A stretch of DNA of 21,722 nt from an uncultured Lachnospiraceae bacterium (GCA_948441955.1 CAOJQZ010000038.1:1-21722), one strand, 5' to 3'; positions 1 to 7,296 are shown, numbered from the stretch's first letter. A program made the numbers and translations. The notes: generated by a model not told the origin, from the letters alone.

Positions 1-8
1 GCAGGGGC

Positions 9-14
9 TATAAT
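9..14 (+). promoter_or_regulatory. possible -10 box of the tRNA-Asn gene
   Basis: A perfect TATAAT lies 15 bases before the first base of the tRNA. That is a reasonable distance for a vegetative sigma-A -10 element. The -35 region would lie outside the window, so this cannot be confirmed; an upstream tRNA or a read-through transcript is equally possible. Confidence 0.3.
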
Positions 15-29
15 TGAATTAGAGAATAA

Positions 30-101
30 TCCTCGATAGCTCAATGGTAGAGCACACGGCTGTTAACCGTGGGGTTGTTGGTTCGAGCCCAACTCGGGGA
101 G
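30..101 (+). tRNA. tRNA-Asn (anticodon GUU)
   Basis: The full cloverleaf can be drawn. The acceptor stem is TCCTCGA (30-36) with TCGGGGA (94-100), containing one T-G wobble, and the discriminator is G101. The anticodon stem is CACGG/CCGTG (55-59/67-71) around loop CTGTTAA, with anticodon GTT at 62-64. The T-arm is GTTGG-TTCGAGC-CCAAC. The D-arm is GCTC/GAGC with a short loop. The 3' CCA is not encoded, since TTT follows the discriminator, so a CCA-adding enzyme would be needed. The gene is followed at once by a rho-independent terminator, so it is a separate unit from the flagellar operon. Confidence 0.95.
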
Positions 102-108
102 TTTGAAG

Positions 109-140
109 AAGCCCGCAGACATCCTGTTCGCGGGCTTTCC
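109..140 (+). terminator. rho-independent terminator of the tRNA-Asn gene
   Basis: The inverted repeat AAGCCCGC (109-116) / GCGGGCTT (130-137) is perfect and GC-rich, encloses a 13-base loop and is followed by TTTCC. It ends the tRNA transcript only a few bases after the mature end and insulates the flagellar operon from it. The T-tract is short, but the stem is strong. Confidence 0.8.
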
Positions 141-213
141 GTATTATTATGAGGGCAGTATATGGAAATTCAACATATTTCCTGTTTTTTTTTGTGAAAT
201 TTCGAAAAATATC

Positions 214-241
214 TTTTCAATATAATAGAACATGGTATAAT
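214..241 (+). promoter_or_regulatory. candidate sigma-A promoter with extended -10 (operon promoter)
   Basis: TTTTCA (214-219, four of six bases match TTGACA) is followed 16 bases later by a perfect TATAAT (236-241), which is preceded by TGG and so forms an extended -10 (TGn-TATAAT). Transcription would start near 248, about 65 bases before the transglycosylase start codon. A second TATAAT at 221-226 has no convincing -35. This is the best promoter candidate ahead of the flagellar genes. I see no sigma-28-like promoter (TAAA-N15-GCCGATA) here. The sites are seen; their activity is inferred. Confidence 0.5.
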
Positions 242-283
242 ATATAAGGCATAAAATATGCAGTTTGTATCTTATATATTATA
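236..283 (+). repeat. 13-bp perfect inverted repeat over -10 box and transcription start
   Basis: TATAATATATAAG (236-248) is the exact reverse complement of the bases at 271-283. The 22 bases between contain a second small hairpin, GCATA-AAA-TATGC (249-261). The left arm includes the candidate -10 box, and the presumed start site lies at its end. The element could be an operator for a dimeric regulator or a 5'-leader hairpin. Its AT-richness makes the RNA stem weak, so a DNA-binding role is at least as likely. Confidence 0.6.
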
Positions 284-313
284 TAGAGAGAATGATAACA
301 GGAGACGAGGAAA

Positions 314-1084
314 ATGGCGGATAATTATAACTATGCAGTATATGAGAACCTATATAATTATATGAATCAGCTTCTGTATCAGGTACAGACACCGTCCGTT
401 TATAATACTGGAAACAGCAACACCAGCAGTACCAGAACGATATCGGAGGGGAAAAGCTTTGCAGATACATTTAGGAGTACTGTAAAGCAGATGGGTGTAC
501 CTGAAAGTATGGACGATATATTTGAGGAGGCGGCAAGAATTTATAATGTGCCTGCCGCACTTCTTAAAGCAATCGGAAAAGCAGAGTCAGGCTTTGATTC
601 TACGGCAGTTTCACCTGTAGGAGCACAGGGGGTTATGCAGCTTATGCCGTCAACAGCGCAGGCGCTGGGAGTAAGTGATCCCTTTGATGCAAGAAGTAAT
701 ATTATGGGCGGGGCTAAATATATTGCAGAAAAACTGAATCAGTATAACGGAAACATTGAACTGGCGCTGGCGGCATATAATGCAGGGAGCGGAAACGTAG
801 AAAAATATGGCGGAGTCCCTCCGTTTACAGAAACGATAAATTATATAGAGAAAATAAAGGGATATATGGGAACTGACCTGGAAACAGGAAAAACAGTGCA
901 GTCTCCGCAGGGACAATCCACGCTTGCTGAGCAGTCGGACAGTGCATTGGATAGTTTGAGTTCGGGAGCTTTTACAGAGGTGATGGCTCAGTATCTTATG
1001 GCAAAGATGCAGCTCCAGCTTCAGGAACGTGTAAGTCTGCTCGGGCAGCCGCTTTTTGATAATGGAGAAGAGGGAATGATTTAA
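314..1084 (+). CDS. SLT-type lytic transglycosylase, flagellum-associated
   Basis: The 256-residue protein has a soluble lytic transglycosylase (SLT) domain at about residues 66-185. The catalytic Glu91 lies in AESGF, followed by GAQGVMQLMP (103-112) and the ALAAYNAG motif (151-158). Such enzymes cleave the glycan strand of peptidoglycan, releasing 1,6-anhydro-muramic ends. The N-terminus is polar and tyrosine-rich, with no signal peptide or membrane segment. The C-terminal 50 residues look helical and Gln/Met-rich. The start ATG has GGAGACGAGG just upstream. As the first gene before flgB, its likely job is opening the wall for the rod, like the FlgJ muramidase of proteobacteria, possibly after export through the flagellar apparatus. 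The enzyme family is secure; the flagellar role is inferred from position. Confidence 0.85.
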   Translation: MADNYNYAVYENLYNYMNQLLYQVQTPSVYNTGNSNTSSTRTISEGKSFADTFRSTVKQMGVPESMDDIFEEAARIYNVPAALLKAIGKAESGFDSTAVSPVGAQGVMQLMPSTAQALGVSDPFDARSNIMGGAKYIAEKLNQYNGNIELALAAYNAGSGNVEKYGGVPPFTETINYIEKIKGYMGTDLETGKTVQSPQGQSTLAEQSDSALDSLSSGAFTEVMAQYLMAKMQLQLQERVSLLGQPLFDNGEEGMI

Positions 1085-1095
1085 CAGAAACTAAG

Positions 1096-1150
1096 ATTTT
1101 CATAAATGTGAAAATATTGTAAATGTTTGAAAAAACCTAGACTTTTCAAA
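1096..1150 (+). repeat. two AT-rich small inverted repeats in the slt-flgB gap
   Basis: ATTTTCA (1096-1102) pairs with TGAAAAT (1109-1115), and TTTGAAAA (1126-1133) pairs with TTTTCAAA (1143-1150). Both are perfect but AT-rich. The second ends directly against a purine-rich Shine-Dalgarno-like stretch (AAAGGAGAGG, 1148-1157). They may act as a weak terminator or as a structured leader. No T-tract of terminator quality follows either. The rest of the 183-base gap holds only a candidate leader peptide and a weak promoter. Confidence 0.4.
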
Positions 1151-1170
1151 GGAGAGGGTGTATCATAACT

Positions 1171-1227
1171 ATGATTACCTGTAAAAAATCGTTATATATA
1201 GTAAAATTAATTTTTGGATTTATTTAG
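1171..1227 (+). other. possible leader-peptide ORF (18 aa), doubtful
   Basis: An ATG at 1171 opens an 18-codon frame rich in Lys, Leu, Ile and Phe that ends in TAG at 1225-1227. A very good ribosome-binding-like sequence (AAAGGAGAGG, 1148-1157) lies 13 bases before the ATG, which is longer than optimal. An alternative GTG at 1158 gives only 8 codons. There is no known family. It could be a short regulatory peptide, the remnant of a lost gene, or chance. Confidence 0.2.
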
Positions 1228-1242
1228 TACAAAATATATTAT
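1214..1242 (+). promoter_or_regulatory. weak candidate sigma-A promoter before flgB
   Basis: TTGGAT (1214-1219) and TATTAT (1237-1242) are exactly 17 bases apart. The -10 box matches at five of six positions, the -35 at only three. The start site would fall almost on the flgB ribosome binding site (AGGAAG, 1251-1256), leaving hardly any leader, which argues against it. It is listed because the slt-flgB gap is the longest in the cluster and an internal promoter there would make sense. Confidence 0.2.
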
Positions 1243-1267
1243 TAATTAAAAGGAAGTGGCATACATA

Positions 1268-1642
1268 ATGTTTGGAAATACAATAGCAATGGCGCAGAAG
1301 TCGCTGGACTGTTTGTGGAAAAAGCAGGAAGTGCTTTCGAATAATCTTGCAAACATAGATACGCCGGGATTCAAGAGACAGCAGGTAAGTTTTGAGGAAG
1401 CATTCAGGAAACGTCTGACTGCGGCGGATGAAACGAAAAGTTCAGCAAAGATGCGGGAAGCAATTGAAGGAACGAATTATACAATATATAGCCGGGATGA
1501 TTCGGCAAGGGTGGATGAGAACAATGTGAATGCAGATGTTGAAGAGACAGAGATGACGCGGACATGGCTCCATTATTATTATCTTCTGCAGTCAGTCACC
1601 TCTGATGTTAAGAGGTATCAGACGGCGATTAAAGGCCAGTAG
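1268..1642 (+). CDS. flgB: flagellar basal-body proximal rod protein FlgB
   Basis: The 124-residue protein has the typical N-terminal rod/hook signature (SNNLANIDTPGFKR, about residues 24-37) and a helical C-terminus, as in FlgB, a proximal rod subunit joining the MS ring/export gate to the rest of the rod. It is exported by the flagellar type III system. I start it at ATG 1268, 11 bases after AGGAAG (1251-1256); an in-frame GTG at 1256 overlaps that binding site and is rejected. The next gene is fliE rather than the usual flgC, which lies about 12.5 kb downstream. The family assignment is firm. Confidence 0.95.
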   Translation: MFGNTIAMAQKSLDCLWKKQEVLSNNLANIDTPGFKRQQVSFEEAFRKRLTAADETKSSAKMREAIEGTNYTIYSRDDSARVDENNVNADVEETEMTRTWLHYYYLLQSVTSDVKRYQTAIKGQ

Positions 1643-1685
1643 AGATATTAGAGGGACATAAAAGGATAGAAAGGATTGATTATAT

Positions 1686-2027
1686 ATGGAAGAAATGTTT
1701 ATTACTCCGATTCAGCCCTTAAGCATGACGCAGATCCAGCCAATTAGGCCGATTAGTCTGTCGTCAGGTATGGATCGGATTCAGGAGGTTAAAGGACAGG
1801 AGGGAATATCTGCTTTTAAAAGTATATTTGAAAGCGCTATTGATAATGTGAGAACGACAGAGGATACCTTAACCAAGGAACAATATCTTCTTGCAACAGG
1901 ACAGATTGAGGATCCGCATACAGTTGGAATTGCGGAATCCAACGCACAGCTTTCGGTAGATTTGCTTGTGGCTTTAAGGTCTGCTGCGCTGCAGTCATAT
2001 AATGAGATGATGCGTATCAGTTCATAA
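1686..2027 (+). CDS. fliE: flagellar hook-basal body protein FliE
   Basis: The 113-residue protein has the FliE pattern: a variable N-terminus, then FKSIFESAIDNV and a helical C-terminal region ending in LRSAALQSYNEMMRISS. FliE is the first exported rod component and links the FliF ring and FliP/FliR gate to the rod. Its length fits the family (about 100-110). AAGGA (1671-1675) lies 10 bases before ATG 1686; an internal ATG four codons later is possible. It sits 43 bases after flgB and 88 bases before fliF, without the flgC gene normally between flgB and fliE. Confidence 0.93.
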   Translation: MEEMFITPIQPLSMTQIQPIRPISLSSGMDRIQEVKGQEGISAFKSIFESAIDNVRTTEDTLTKEQYLLATGQIEDPHTVGIAESNAQLSVDLLVALRSAALQSYNEMMRISS

Positions 2028-2115
2028 GGGCTTTCTGTGCCTGTAAACTGAGACTTTTCGCTATGGGCGAATTGCTGCAGCATATAAAATCTAAGAAATA
2101 AGAGAGTTTTGGATA

Positions 2116-3738
2116 ATGAAAGAAAAAATTGCTCAATTAAAAGAAATGACTGACAAGCTGAATAGCAGAACGAAAAAGATAATCATTGCCGGTGTAGCTG
2201 TATTAATTGTTGGTGCCGTAGCGATAGCGCTTATTTTGAATAATCAGCCGTATGAAACGTTATTTACCGGCCTGAGTCAGGAAGAGGCCCAGCAGATTAC
2301 CCAGAAGCTTCAGGAGGACGGCGTTGATTTCAAATATAATGGTGATTCGGAAATTCTGGTAAAGAGGGATCTTCTGGATCAGACGAAAGCGACGCTTGTT
2401 CAGGAGGGATATCCCAAGAACGGATTTACTTACGATACTTTCAAAGAAAACGCCGGCATGATGACGACGGATTCTGATAAAAATACATACAAGCTGTATG
2501 AGCTTCAGGATCGTATTGGCGCTACCATTCGTTCGTTTGACGGCGTGAAGGATGCGAAAGTAACGATTGCCCTGGGTGAGGCAAGTAAGTACGTACTGAG
2601 CGACAATGAAGGAGAAAGCTCCAGTGCATCTGTAGTTGTTACGATGCAGGGGGGAGGTTCTCCTACAACAGAGCAGGTTTCAGGAATTCAGAGGCTTGTG
2701 GCAAAGAGCGTTCCGGGGATGGAGCTTTCCGAAGTAGTAGTTCTTGACGGCAATGGCAATGACGTGTCGGTAGAGAGAGACGGAGGTCTGTCATCAACAA
2801 CCAGTTCTGATACCGAAGAAATTGCTCAAATAATAGAGAACCAGATTGCCAATAACGTTATGAAGGTACTGGGGCCGATTTATGGACAAAACAATGTAAG
2901 AGTGTCTGCAAGGGCTCAGATTAATATGGAAAATCTGGTGAGGGAGACAATTACATATAATACTCCGGAAAAGATAGATGAGGAAGACAAAACGGGAATT
3001 GTCAGCAATGAGGATCGTTATGTTGAACGAGCAGGCGGGGGAGATACTGCCGGAGGCGTTGCGGGTACGGAGACAAATGCAGATACTGCCGAGTATAATA
3101 CAGACAGTGATACAGATAATGAGGGTGCGTATAGTGAGAGTGTATCCAGAGAATATCTGGTAAATCAGATAAAGGAGCAGGGCCAGGTAACGCCGGGAGC
3201 CCTTGACGACCTTACAGTGTCTGTGGCGATAAATGGTGAAGGCTTTGGAAGTCTCAGAGAAAGCCAGCTTCTTGCGCTTGTGGGAAATGCAGCAGGCATA
3301 GCAGCATCAGACCAGAGGGATAAGATAGCGATTGTCAGCGCGCCGTTTAACGATGGTACGAATGATGACAGCGGAGAGGAAGGCGGCGCCTTCGCGCGTA
3401 TATTGGAAACAGTTCCGCTATGGGTATTTATTGCAGGAGCAGTGCTTCTGGCTGTATTAATTGGTGTTGTGATACTGCTTCTGGTTAGAAAGCGTAAGAA
3501 GGAAGAAGCGGAGGAAGAAGAGCTTCTGAACGCAGAAGGACCGGCAATATTGGCAGTGGATGGAGCGGAGGAAGAGATTCCTGAATTTGATCTTAATGAA
3601 GAACTTCGCGAGATTAAGAATGACAGGGGTATGGCGCTTAAGAAGAGTATCCGGGAGTTTGCAGAGCAAAATCCAGAAATATCTGCCCAGTTACTTAAGA
3701 ACTGGTTAAATGGAGGCAGTGGAGATGGAACTAACTAA
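2116..3738 (+). CDS. fliF: flagellar MS-ring protein FliF
   Basis: The 540-residue protein has the FliF layout. A short cytoplasmic N-terminus is followed by membrane segment 21-41, then the YscJ-like and ring-building domains (about 45-290). An acidic, low-complexity loop (about 305-345) follows, then a second membrane segment (434-457). The cytoplasmic tail has a FliG-binding end (about 500-540, with SIREFAEQNP). FliF oligomers form the membrane ring on which export gate, rotor and rod assemble. The ribosome binding site before ATG 2116 is weak (AAGAGAG). The 88-base gap after fliE holds only a 5-bp hairpin. The last codons overlap the start of fliG by 14 bases, suggesting coupled translation. 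Confidence 0.97.
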   Translation: MKEKIAQLKEMTDKLNSRTKKIIIAGVAVLIVGAVAIALILNNQPYETLFTGLSQEEAQQITQKLQEDGVDFKYNGDSEILVKRDLLDQTKATLVQEGYPKNGFTYDTFKENAGMMTTDSDKNTYKLYELQDRIGATIRSFDGVKDAKVTIALGEASKYVLSDNEGESSSASVVVTMQGGGSPTTEQVSGIQRLVAKSVPGMELSEVVVLDGNGNDVSVERDGGLSSTTSSDTEEIAQIIENQIANNVMKVLGPIYGQNNVRVSARAQINMENLVRETITYNTPEKIDEEDKTGIVSNEDRYVERAGGGDTAGGVAGTETNADTAEYNTDSDTDNEGAYSESVSREYLVNQIKEQGQVTPGALDDLTVSVAINGEGFGSLRESQLLALVGNAAGIAASDQRDKIAIVSAPFNDGTNDDSGEEGGAFARILETVPLWVFIAGAVLLAVLIGVVILLLVRKRKKEEAEEEELLNAEGPAILAVDGAEEEIPEFDLNEELREIKNDRGMALKKSIREFAEQNPEISAQLLKNWLNGGSGDGTN

Positions 3739-4741
3739 TAACGGGATGTCGCCGGAACAAAAGGCAGCAGCAGTTGTTATTTCACTCGGAGCCGATAAAG
3801 CATCGAAGATATACCGGCATTTGAGTGAAAGCGATATTGAAAAACTGACAATCGAGGTGGCGAAAGCAGGGCATGTTACTCCGGAACAGATGGAGGAGGT
3901 TCTGGATGAATTTTATAAGATATGTCTGACTCAAAAGGTTGTAACCGATGGTGGAATGGAGTATGCCCGGGCAGTACTTGAAAAGGCTTTTGGCGAGGGT
4001 ACGGCGCAGACTCTTCTTGATAAGCTGTCAAAGTCACTGCAGATCCGCCCGTTTGAATTTGTGAGAAAGAGTAATGTAAAGAATCTGGTTTCTTTCCTTC
4101 AGCATGAGAGGGCTCAGACAATTGCACTTGTTTTATCCTATGCAGATCCGGATCAGGCGTCTACTGTAATCAGTGAGCTTCCAAAGGAAAAACGCATCAA
4201 GGTAGTAGAGTCGATTGCAAAGATGGAAAGTGCATCACCGGATGCCATAAAAATTGTAGAGGAGTCGCTAAAGAAGAGATTTGAATCTATTCTTACAACA
4301 GCAGACTTTACGAAGATTGGCGGTATTGATTACATAGCAGATGTAATGAACCATATGGACAGAGCGAATGAAAAATATATCTTTGATGAGCTGGGCAAGG
4401 AAAATGAAGAGCTGGCAGAAACAATCCGTAAGAAGATGTTTGTATTTGAAGATATCGTATCTATGGATAACAGATCTATTCAGAGATTTATTCGTGAGTG
4501 TGATGTTAAAGATATTGTATACGCTCTTAAAGGATCTGATGAAAATATTAAACAGCTTGTCTTTGCAAATGTATCAAGCCGTATGGCTGAAAGTATTCAG
4601 TCTGATCTTGAAGTTACGGTTAATGTACGTCTGAGAGATGTTGAGGAGGCTCAGCAGCGCATTGTTGGTGTGATCAGACGGCTTGAAGAGGCTGGAGAAC
4701 TGATCATAGTTAAGAGTGGAAAGGATGAAATCATTGCCTAG
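3725..4741 (+). CDS. fliG: flagellar motor switch protein FliG
   Basis: The 338-residue rotor protein has the N-terminal FliF-binding domain (KAAAVVISLGADKASKIYRHL), a middle FliM-binding domain and the C-terminal torque domain with the conserved charged helix (DNRSIQRFIRECD). It couples MotA movement to rotor rotation and switches direction with FliM. Start choice: ATG 3725 lies 8 bases after GGAGG (3712-3716) inside the fliF end; an in-frame ATG at 3710 would place that site within the gene and is less likely. The usual EHPQ motif of the middle domain reads ERAQ here. It overlaps fliF by 14 bases and fliH by 17. Confidence 0.96.
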   Translation: MELTNNGMSPEQKAAAVVISLGADKASKIYRHLSESDIEKLTIEVAKAGHVTPEQMEEVLDEFYKICLTQKVVTDGGMEYARAVLEKAFGEGTAQTLLDKLSKSLQIRPFEFVRKSNVKNLVSFLQHERAQTIALVLSYADPDQASTVISELPKEKRIKVVESIAKMESASPDAIKIVEESLKKRFESILTTADFTKIGGIDYIADVMNHMDRANEKYIFDELGKENEELAETIRKKMFVFEDIVSMDNRSIQRFIRECDVKDIVYALKGSDENIKQLVFANVSSRMAESIQSDLEVTVNVRLRDVEEAQQRIVGVIRRLEEAGELIIVKSGKDEIIA

Positions 4742-5501
4742 GATTGTGAAAGGCCCGGAAAAAAAGAAGGATATTAAGCCTTTTGATTTCTTTGCGGGAT
4801 TTAAGATCAATGAACAAGAGCAGACAGAAGGGTCCGGTGACGAGGCTTTGGACGAGGAGGCTTTAGAGGCGAAGGCACAGGAAGAGCTTGCTCGCAACAC
4901 GGAGAATGAGATTCTGGAAAAAGCAAGGCGGAAGGCGGAGCGGATTATAAGTGATGCCCGGGAGCAGGCAGAGATGCTACGTGAACAGGCCTATAATGAG
5001 GGGAAAGAGTCCGGTCAGCAGGATGGTTTCCGCGAAGCACATGAGGAACAGAGAGTCCTTCTGGATGAGGAGCTTGCACAGCTTCGAAGATACATAACAG
5101 AGATTGTCAACGATGTTTCTCATGAGAAAGATAAGATATTAGAGCAATATATAGATGATTTGAAACGTATTTCTCTTGCAGTAGCGGAGAAGATCATTCA
5201 GACCAGTCTGCAGTCAAGCAGCGATATTATTAAAAGAATGATACTTTCGGCTACGGATAAAATAAGGAAAAAGCAATGGGCAAAAATATATGTCACAAAA
5301 TGTGATACCGGCATATCTATGGAAGTAGATACAGAATTTCTGGAGGCATTGTCCGGCTTGTCAGATAATATCAAGCTTATTACAATGGATAACGGAGAGG
5401 ATGGCACCTGTATTATAGAGCTTCCGGATGAGATTATAGATGCCAGTGTGAGCACACAGTTAGAAAACATTAAAGATATATTGAACAACGTAAGAGTATA
5501 A
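4725..5501 (+). CDS. fliH: flagellar assembly protein FliH (export ATPase regulator)
   Basis: The roughly 258-residue protein has a charged N-terminus and a long Glu/Lys/Arg/Gln-rich coiled coil (about 45-120, including EILEKARRKAERIISDAREQ). Its C-terminal domain resembles the peripheral-stalk E subunit of V-type ATPases (LAVAEKIIQTSL and the following beta-rich part). FliH binds and restrains the FliI ATPase and helps dock substrates at the export gate. Identification rests on this pattern and on the fliG-fliI position. ATG 4725 is the preferred start with AAGAG (4712-4716) upstream; a GTG at 4716 in frame is possible. It overlaps the end of fliG. Confidence 0.9.
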   Translation: MKSLPRIVKGPEKKKDIKPFDFFAGFKINEQEQTEGSGDEALDEEALEAKAQEELARNTENEILEKARRKAERIISDAREQAEMLREQAYNEGKESGQQDGFREAHEEQRVLLDEELAQLRRYITEIVNDVSHEKDKILEQYIDDLKRISLAVAEKIIQTSLQSSSDIIKRMILSATDKIRKKQWAKIYVTKCDTGISMEVDTEFLEALSGLSDNIKLITMDNGEDGTCIIELPDEIIDASVSTQLENIKDILNNVRV

Positions 5502-5516
5502 CGAGGTGAAAGAAAT

Positions 5517-6818
5517 ATGTTTTCAAAGCTGCCGGACTTAATCCAGAAGTCAGAGACAGTAAGTTATATAGGAAAAATAGAAAATGTTGTCGGGATGGCT
5601 ATGGAATCTTCGGGGAATCGTGCCAGCATCGGCGATATTGCTATGATTTACAATGAAGAAAAGCACAGACAAATACCGGTTGAAGTAGTAGGTTTCCGAG
5701 GAGAAAAAATGCAGCTTATGGCGTATGAAAATATCAGCGGTGTTTCTGCAGGAAGTTTTGTAAGAAATACGAAGCGTCGTTTGAAGATACCGGTAGGCGA
5801 ATTTTTGCGGGGACGTATTATAGATGCTACAGGAAATCCGATGGACGATTTGGGGCCATTCCCTTCACCGCGGTATTACTATGTTGAGAACACTTATATT
5901 AATCCCCTTAAAAGACCTCCGATTACAGACACGCTGGAGTTTGGAGTAAAAGCAATTGACGGTCTCAATACAATAGGGAAGGGGCAGCGTATTGGTATTT
6001 TTGCAGGCAGCGGCGTTGGAAAAAGTACATTGCTGGGCATGATAGCAAAAAATGTAAAAGCAGATATTAATGTAATTGCCCTGGTGGGTGAACGGGGACG
6101 TGAGGTTCTGGAATTTGTCGAGAAGGACTTGGGGCCGGAGGGGTTAAAAAGAAGTGTTCTTGTTGTTGCCACCTCGGATCAGCCGGCAATGCTTCGTATG
6201 AAATGCCCCCTTGTAGCTACAACAATAGCTGAATATTTTAAGGATCAGGGTAAGGATGTTCTCCTGATGATGGACTCTCTTACCAGATTCGCGATGGCGC
6301 AGCGAGAGATAGGGCTTGCAACCGGAGAGCCGCCGGTTGCAAGAGGATATACTCCTTCTATATATGCCGAGTTTCCGAAACTTCTGGAGAGGAGTGGAAA
6401 TTTTGAAAAAGGGTCGATTACCGGCGTCTATACGGTTTTGGTAGAGGGAGACGATACGAATGAACCTATTGCAGATACTGTCCGCGGTATTCTGGATGGA
6501 CATATCGTATTAAGCAGAAAGCTTGCAAATGAAAATCATTTTCCGGCAATAGATGTAAACGCCAGTATTTCCCGTCTGATGACTAATATCGTGTCGGACG
6601 GACATAAGGCGGCGGCAGCAAAGATGAGGGATATATTAAGTGTATATTCTAAAAATGAAGACTTGATTTCCATAGGGGCTTATAAAGCCGGGACAAATCC
6701 AAGGCTTGACGGAGCTATTTCTAAGATTGATAAAGTAAATGATTTTCTTATGCAGAAGATAGATGAAAGCTTTACTTATGAAGAATCTGTAGAGATTATG
6801 AAGAGGATATTGCGATGA
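5517..6818 (+). CDS. fliI: flagellum-specific export ATPase FliI
   Basis: The 433-residue F1-like ATPase has Walker A AGSGVGKST (163-171), the GER motif with catalytic Glu192, Walker B LLMMDSLTRFAMA with Asp253, and the ERSG motif typical of type III secretion ATPases. It forms a hexamer at the base of the export gate and promotes unfolding and delivery of substrates, together with FliH and FliJ. Its length matches the family (about 435-460). A clear ribosome binding site (GAGGTG, 5503-5508) lies 8 bases before ATG 5517. Its stop codon overlaps the fliJ start (ATGA). Confidence 0.98.
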   Translation: MFSKLPDLIQKSETVSYIGKIENVVGMAMESSGNRASIGDIAMIYNEEKHRQIPVEVVGFRGEKMQLMAYENISGVSAGSFVRNTKRRLKIPVGEFLRGRIIDATGNPMDDLGPFPSPRYYYVENTYINPLKRPPITDTLEFGVKAIDGLNTIGKGQRIGIFAGSGVGKSTLLGMIAKNVKADINVIALVGERGREVLEFVEKDLGPEGLKRSVLVVATSDQPAMLRMKCPLVATTIAEYFKDQGKDVLLMMDSLTRFAMAQREIGLATGEPPVARGYTPSIYAEFPKLLERSGNFEKGSITGVYTVLVEGDDTNEPIADTVRGILDGHIVLSRKLANENHFPAIDVNASISRLMTNIVSDGHKAAAAKMRDILSVYSKNEDLISIGAYKAGTNPRLDGAISKIDKVNDFLMQKIDESFTYEESVEIMKRILR

Positions 6819-7267
6819 AGAAGTTCTTTTTTTCACTTGATACAGTGCTCGGTTACAAGGAGCAGGTGTTAGATGGGCTTAAGGCGGAGCATGCAAGAAT
6901 ACTTATGAAAGTCAGAGAGTGTGAGCGGGCGATAGAGGAATTAGAACAGCTCCACAGAGACTGCACAGCTGAATTTAGAAAAAACCAGTTAAATGGAATA
7001 AAAATCAGCGAGATACATACATATGAGAATTATCTGGAGTCATTAGGTCTTAAGATTAAACAAAAGCAGGAGCATCTGCGGAAGCTTAAAGTAAAAGAGG
7101 AAGCAAAGAGAAATGAAGTGGTAGAGGCTAAGAAGGAAACCTCTTCTATTGATAAGCTGAAGGAGAAAAAAAGAGCAGAATACGATAAGACGGTTCAAAA
7201 AGAAGAGGAACAGCTTATTGAAGAGTTCGTAGTAACGAAGAGGGCTATGGCAAAGCTCAGTATATGA
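6815..7267 (+). CDS. fliJ: flagellar export protein FliJ
   Basis: The 150-residue protein is highly charged and almost wholly helical, with long coiled-coil heptads (ECERAIEELEQLHRD and KIKQKQEHLRKLKVKEEAK), the FliJ hallmark. FliJ is the central-stalk-like partner of FliI and interacts with FlhA. The N-terminal FFFSLDTVLGYKEQVLDGL is the usual FliJ start. It begins in a 4-base ATGA overlap with fliI, so translation is probably coupled. It is followed by a 62-base gap containing a hairpin before fliK. Assignment by sequence pattern and position is strong even though the family is poorly conserved. Confidence 0.9.
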   Translation: MKKFFFSLDTVLGYKEQVLDGLKAEHARILMKVRECERAIEELEQLHRDCTAEFRKNQLNGIKISEIHTYENYLESLGLKIKQKQEHLRKLKVKEEAKRNEVVEAKKETSSIDKLKEKKRAEYDKTVQKEEEQLIEEFVVTKRAMAKLSI

Positions 7268-7273
7268 TCACGG

Positions 7274-7296
7274 GTAATACTGCATAGGCAGATTAC
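7274..7296 (+). repeat. intercistronic hairpin between fliJ and fliK
   Basis: GTAAT-a-CTGC (7274-7283) pairs with GCAGATTAC (7288-7296), giving nine base pairs with one bulged A and an ATAG tetraloop. The following bases are AT-rich (TATATAAAATTTAT) but not a T-tract, so termination is unlikely. It may act as a mild pause, a processing site or an mRNA stabiliser between the two parts of the operon. Confidence 0.5.

Noticed and set aside
140..313. Sigma-28 (SigD-type) promoter before the operon
   Set aside because: No TAAA followed 15 bases later by a GCCGATA-like box is present; the sites seen fit the vegetative type.
1085..1267. Possible cyclic-di-GMP riboswitch ahead of flgB, as known from some Clostridia
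   Set aside because: No GEMM-like conserved core or GNRA tetraloop/receptor arrangement can be seen; the gap is AT-rich and only has short simple hairpins.
1256..1267. Upstream GTG start for flgB adding four residues
   Set aside because: The GTG overlaps the AGGAAG ribosome binding site, and the FlgB family begins at the MFGN-type start given by ATG 1268.
2028..2115. TTCGC/GCGAA hairpin (2057-2071) between fliE and fliF
   Set aside because: Only five base pairs with no extension and no T-tract; expected by chance in a gap of this size.
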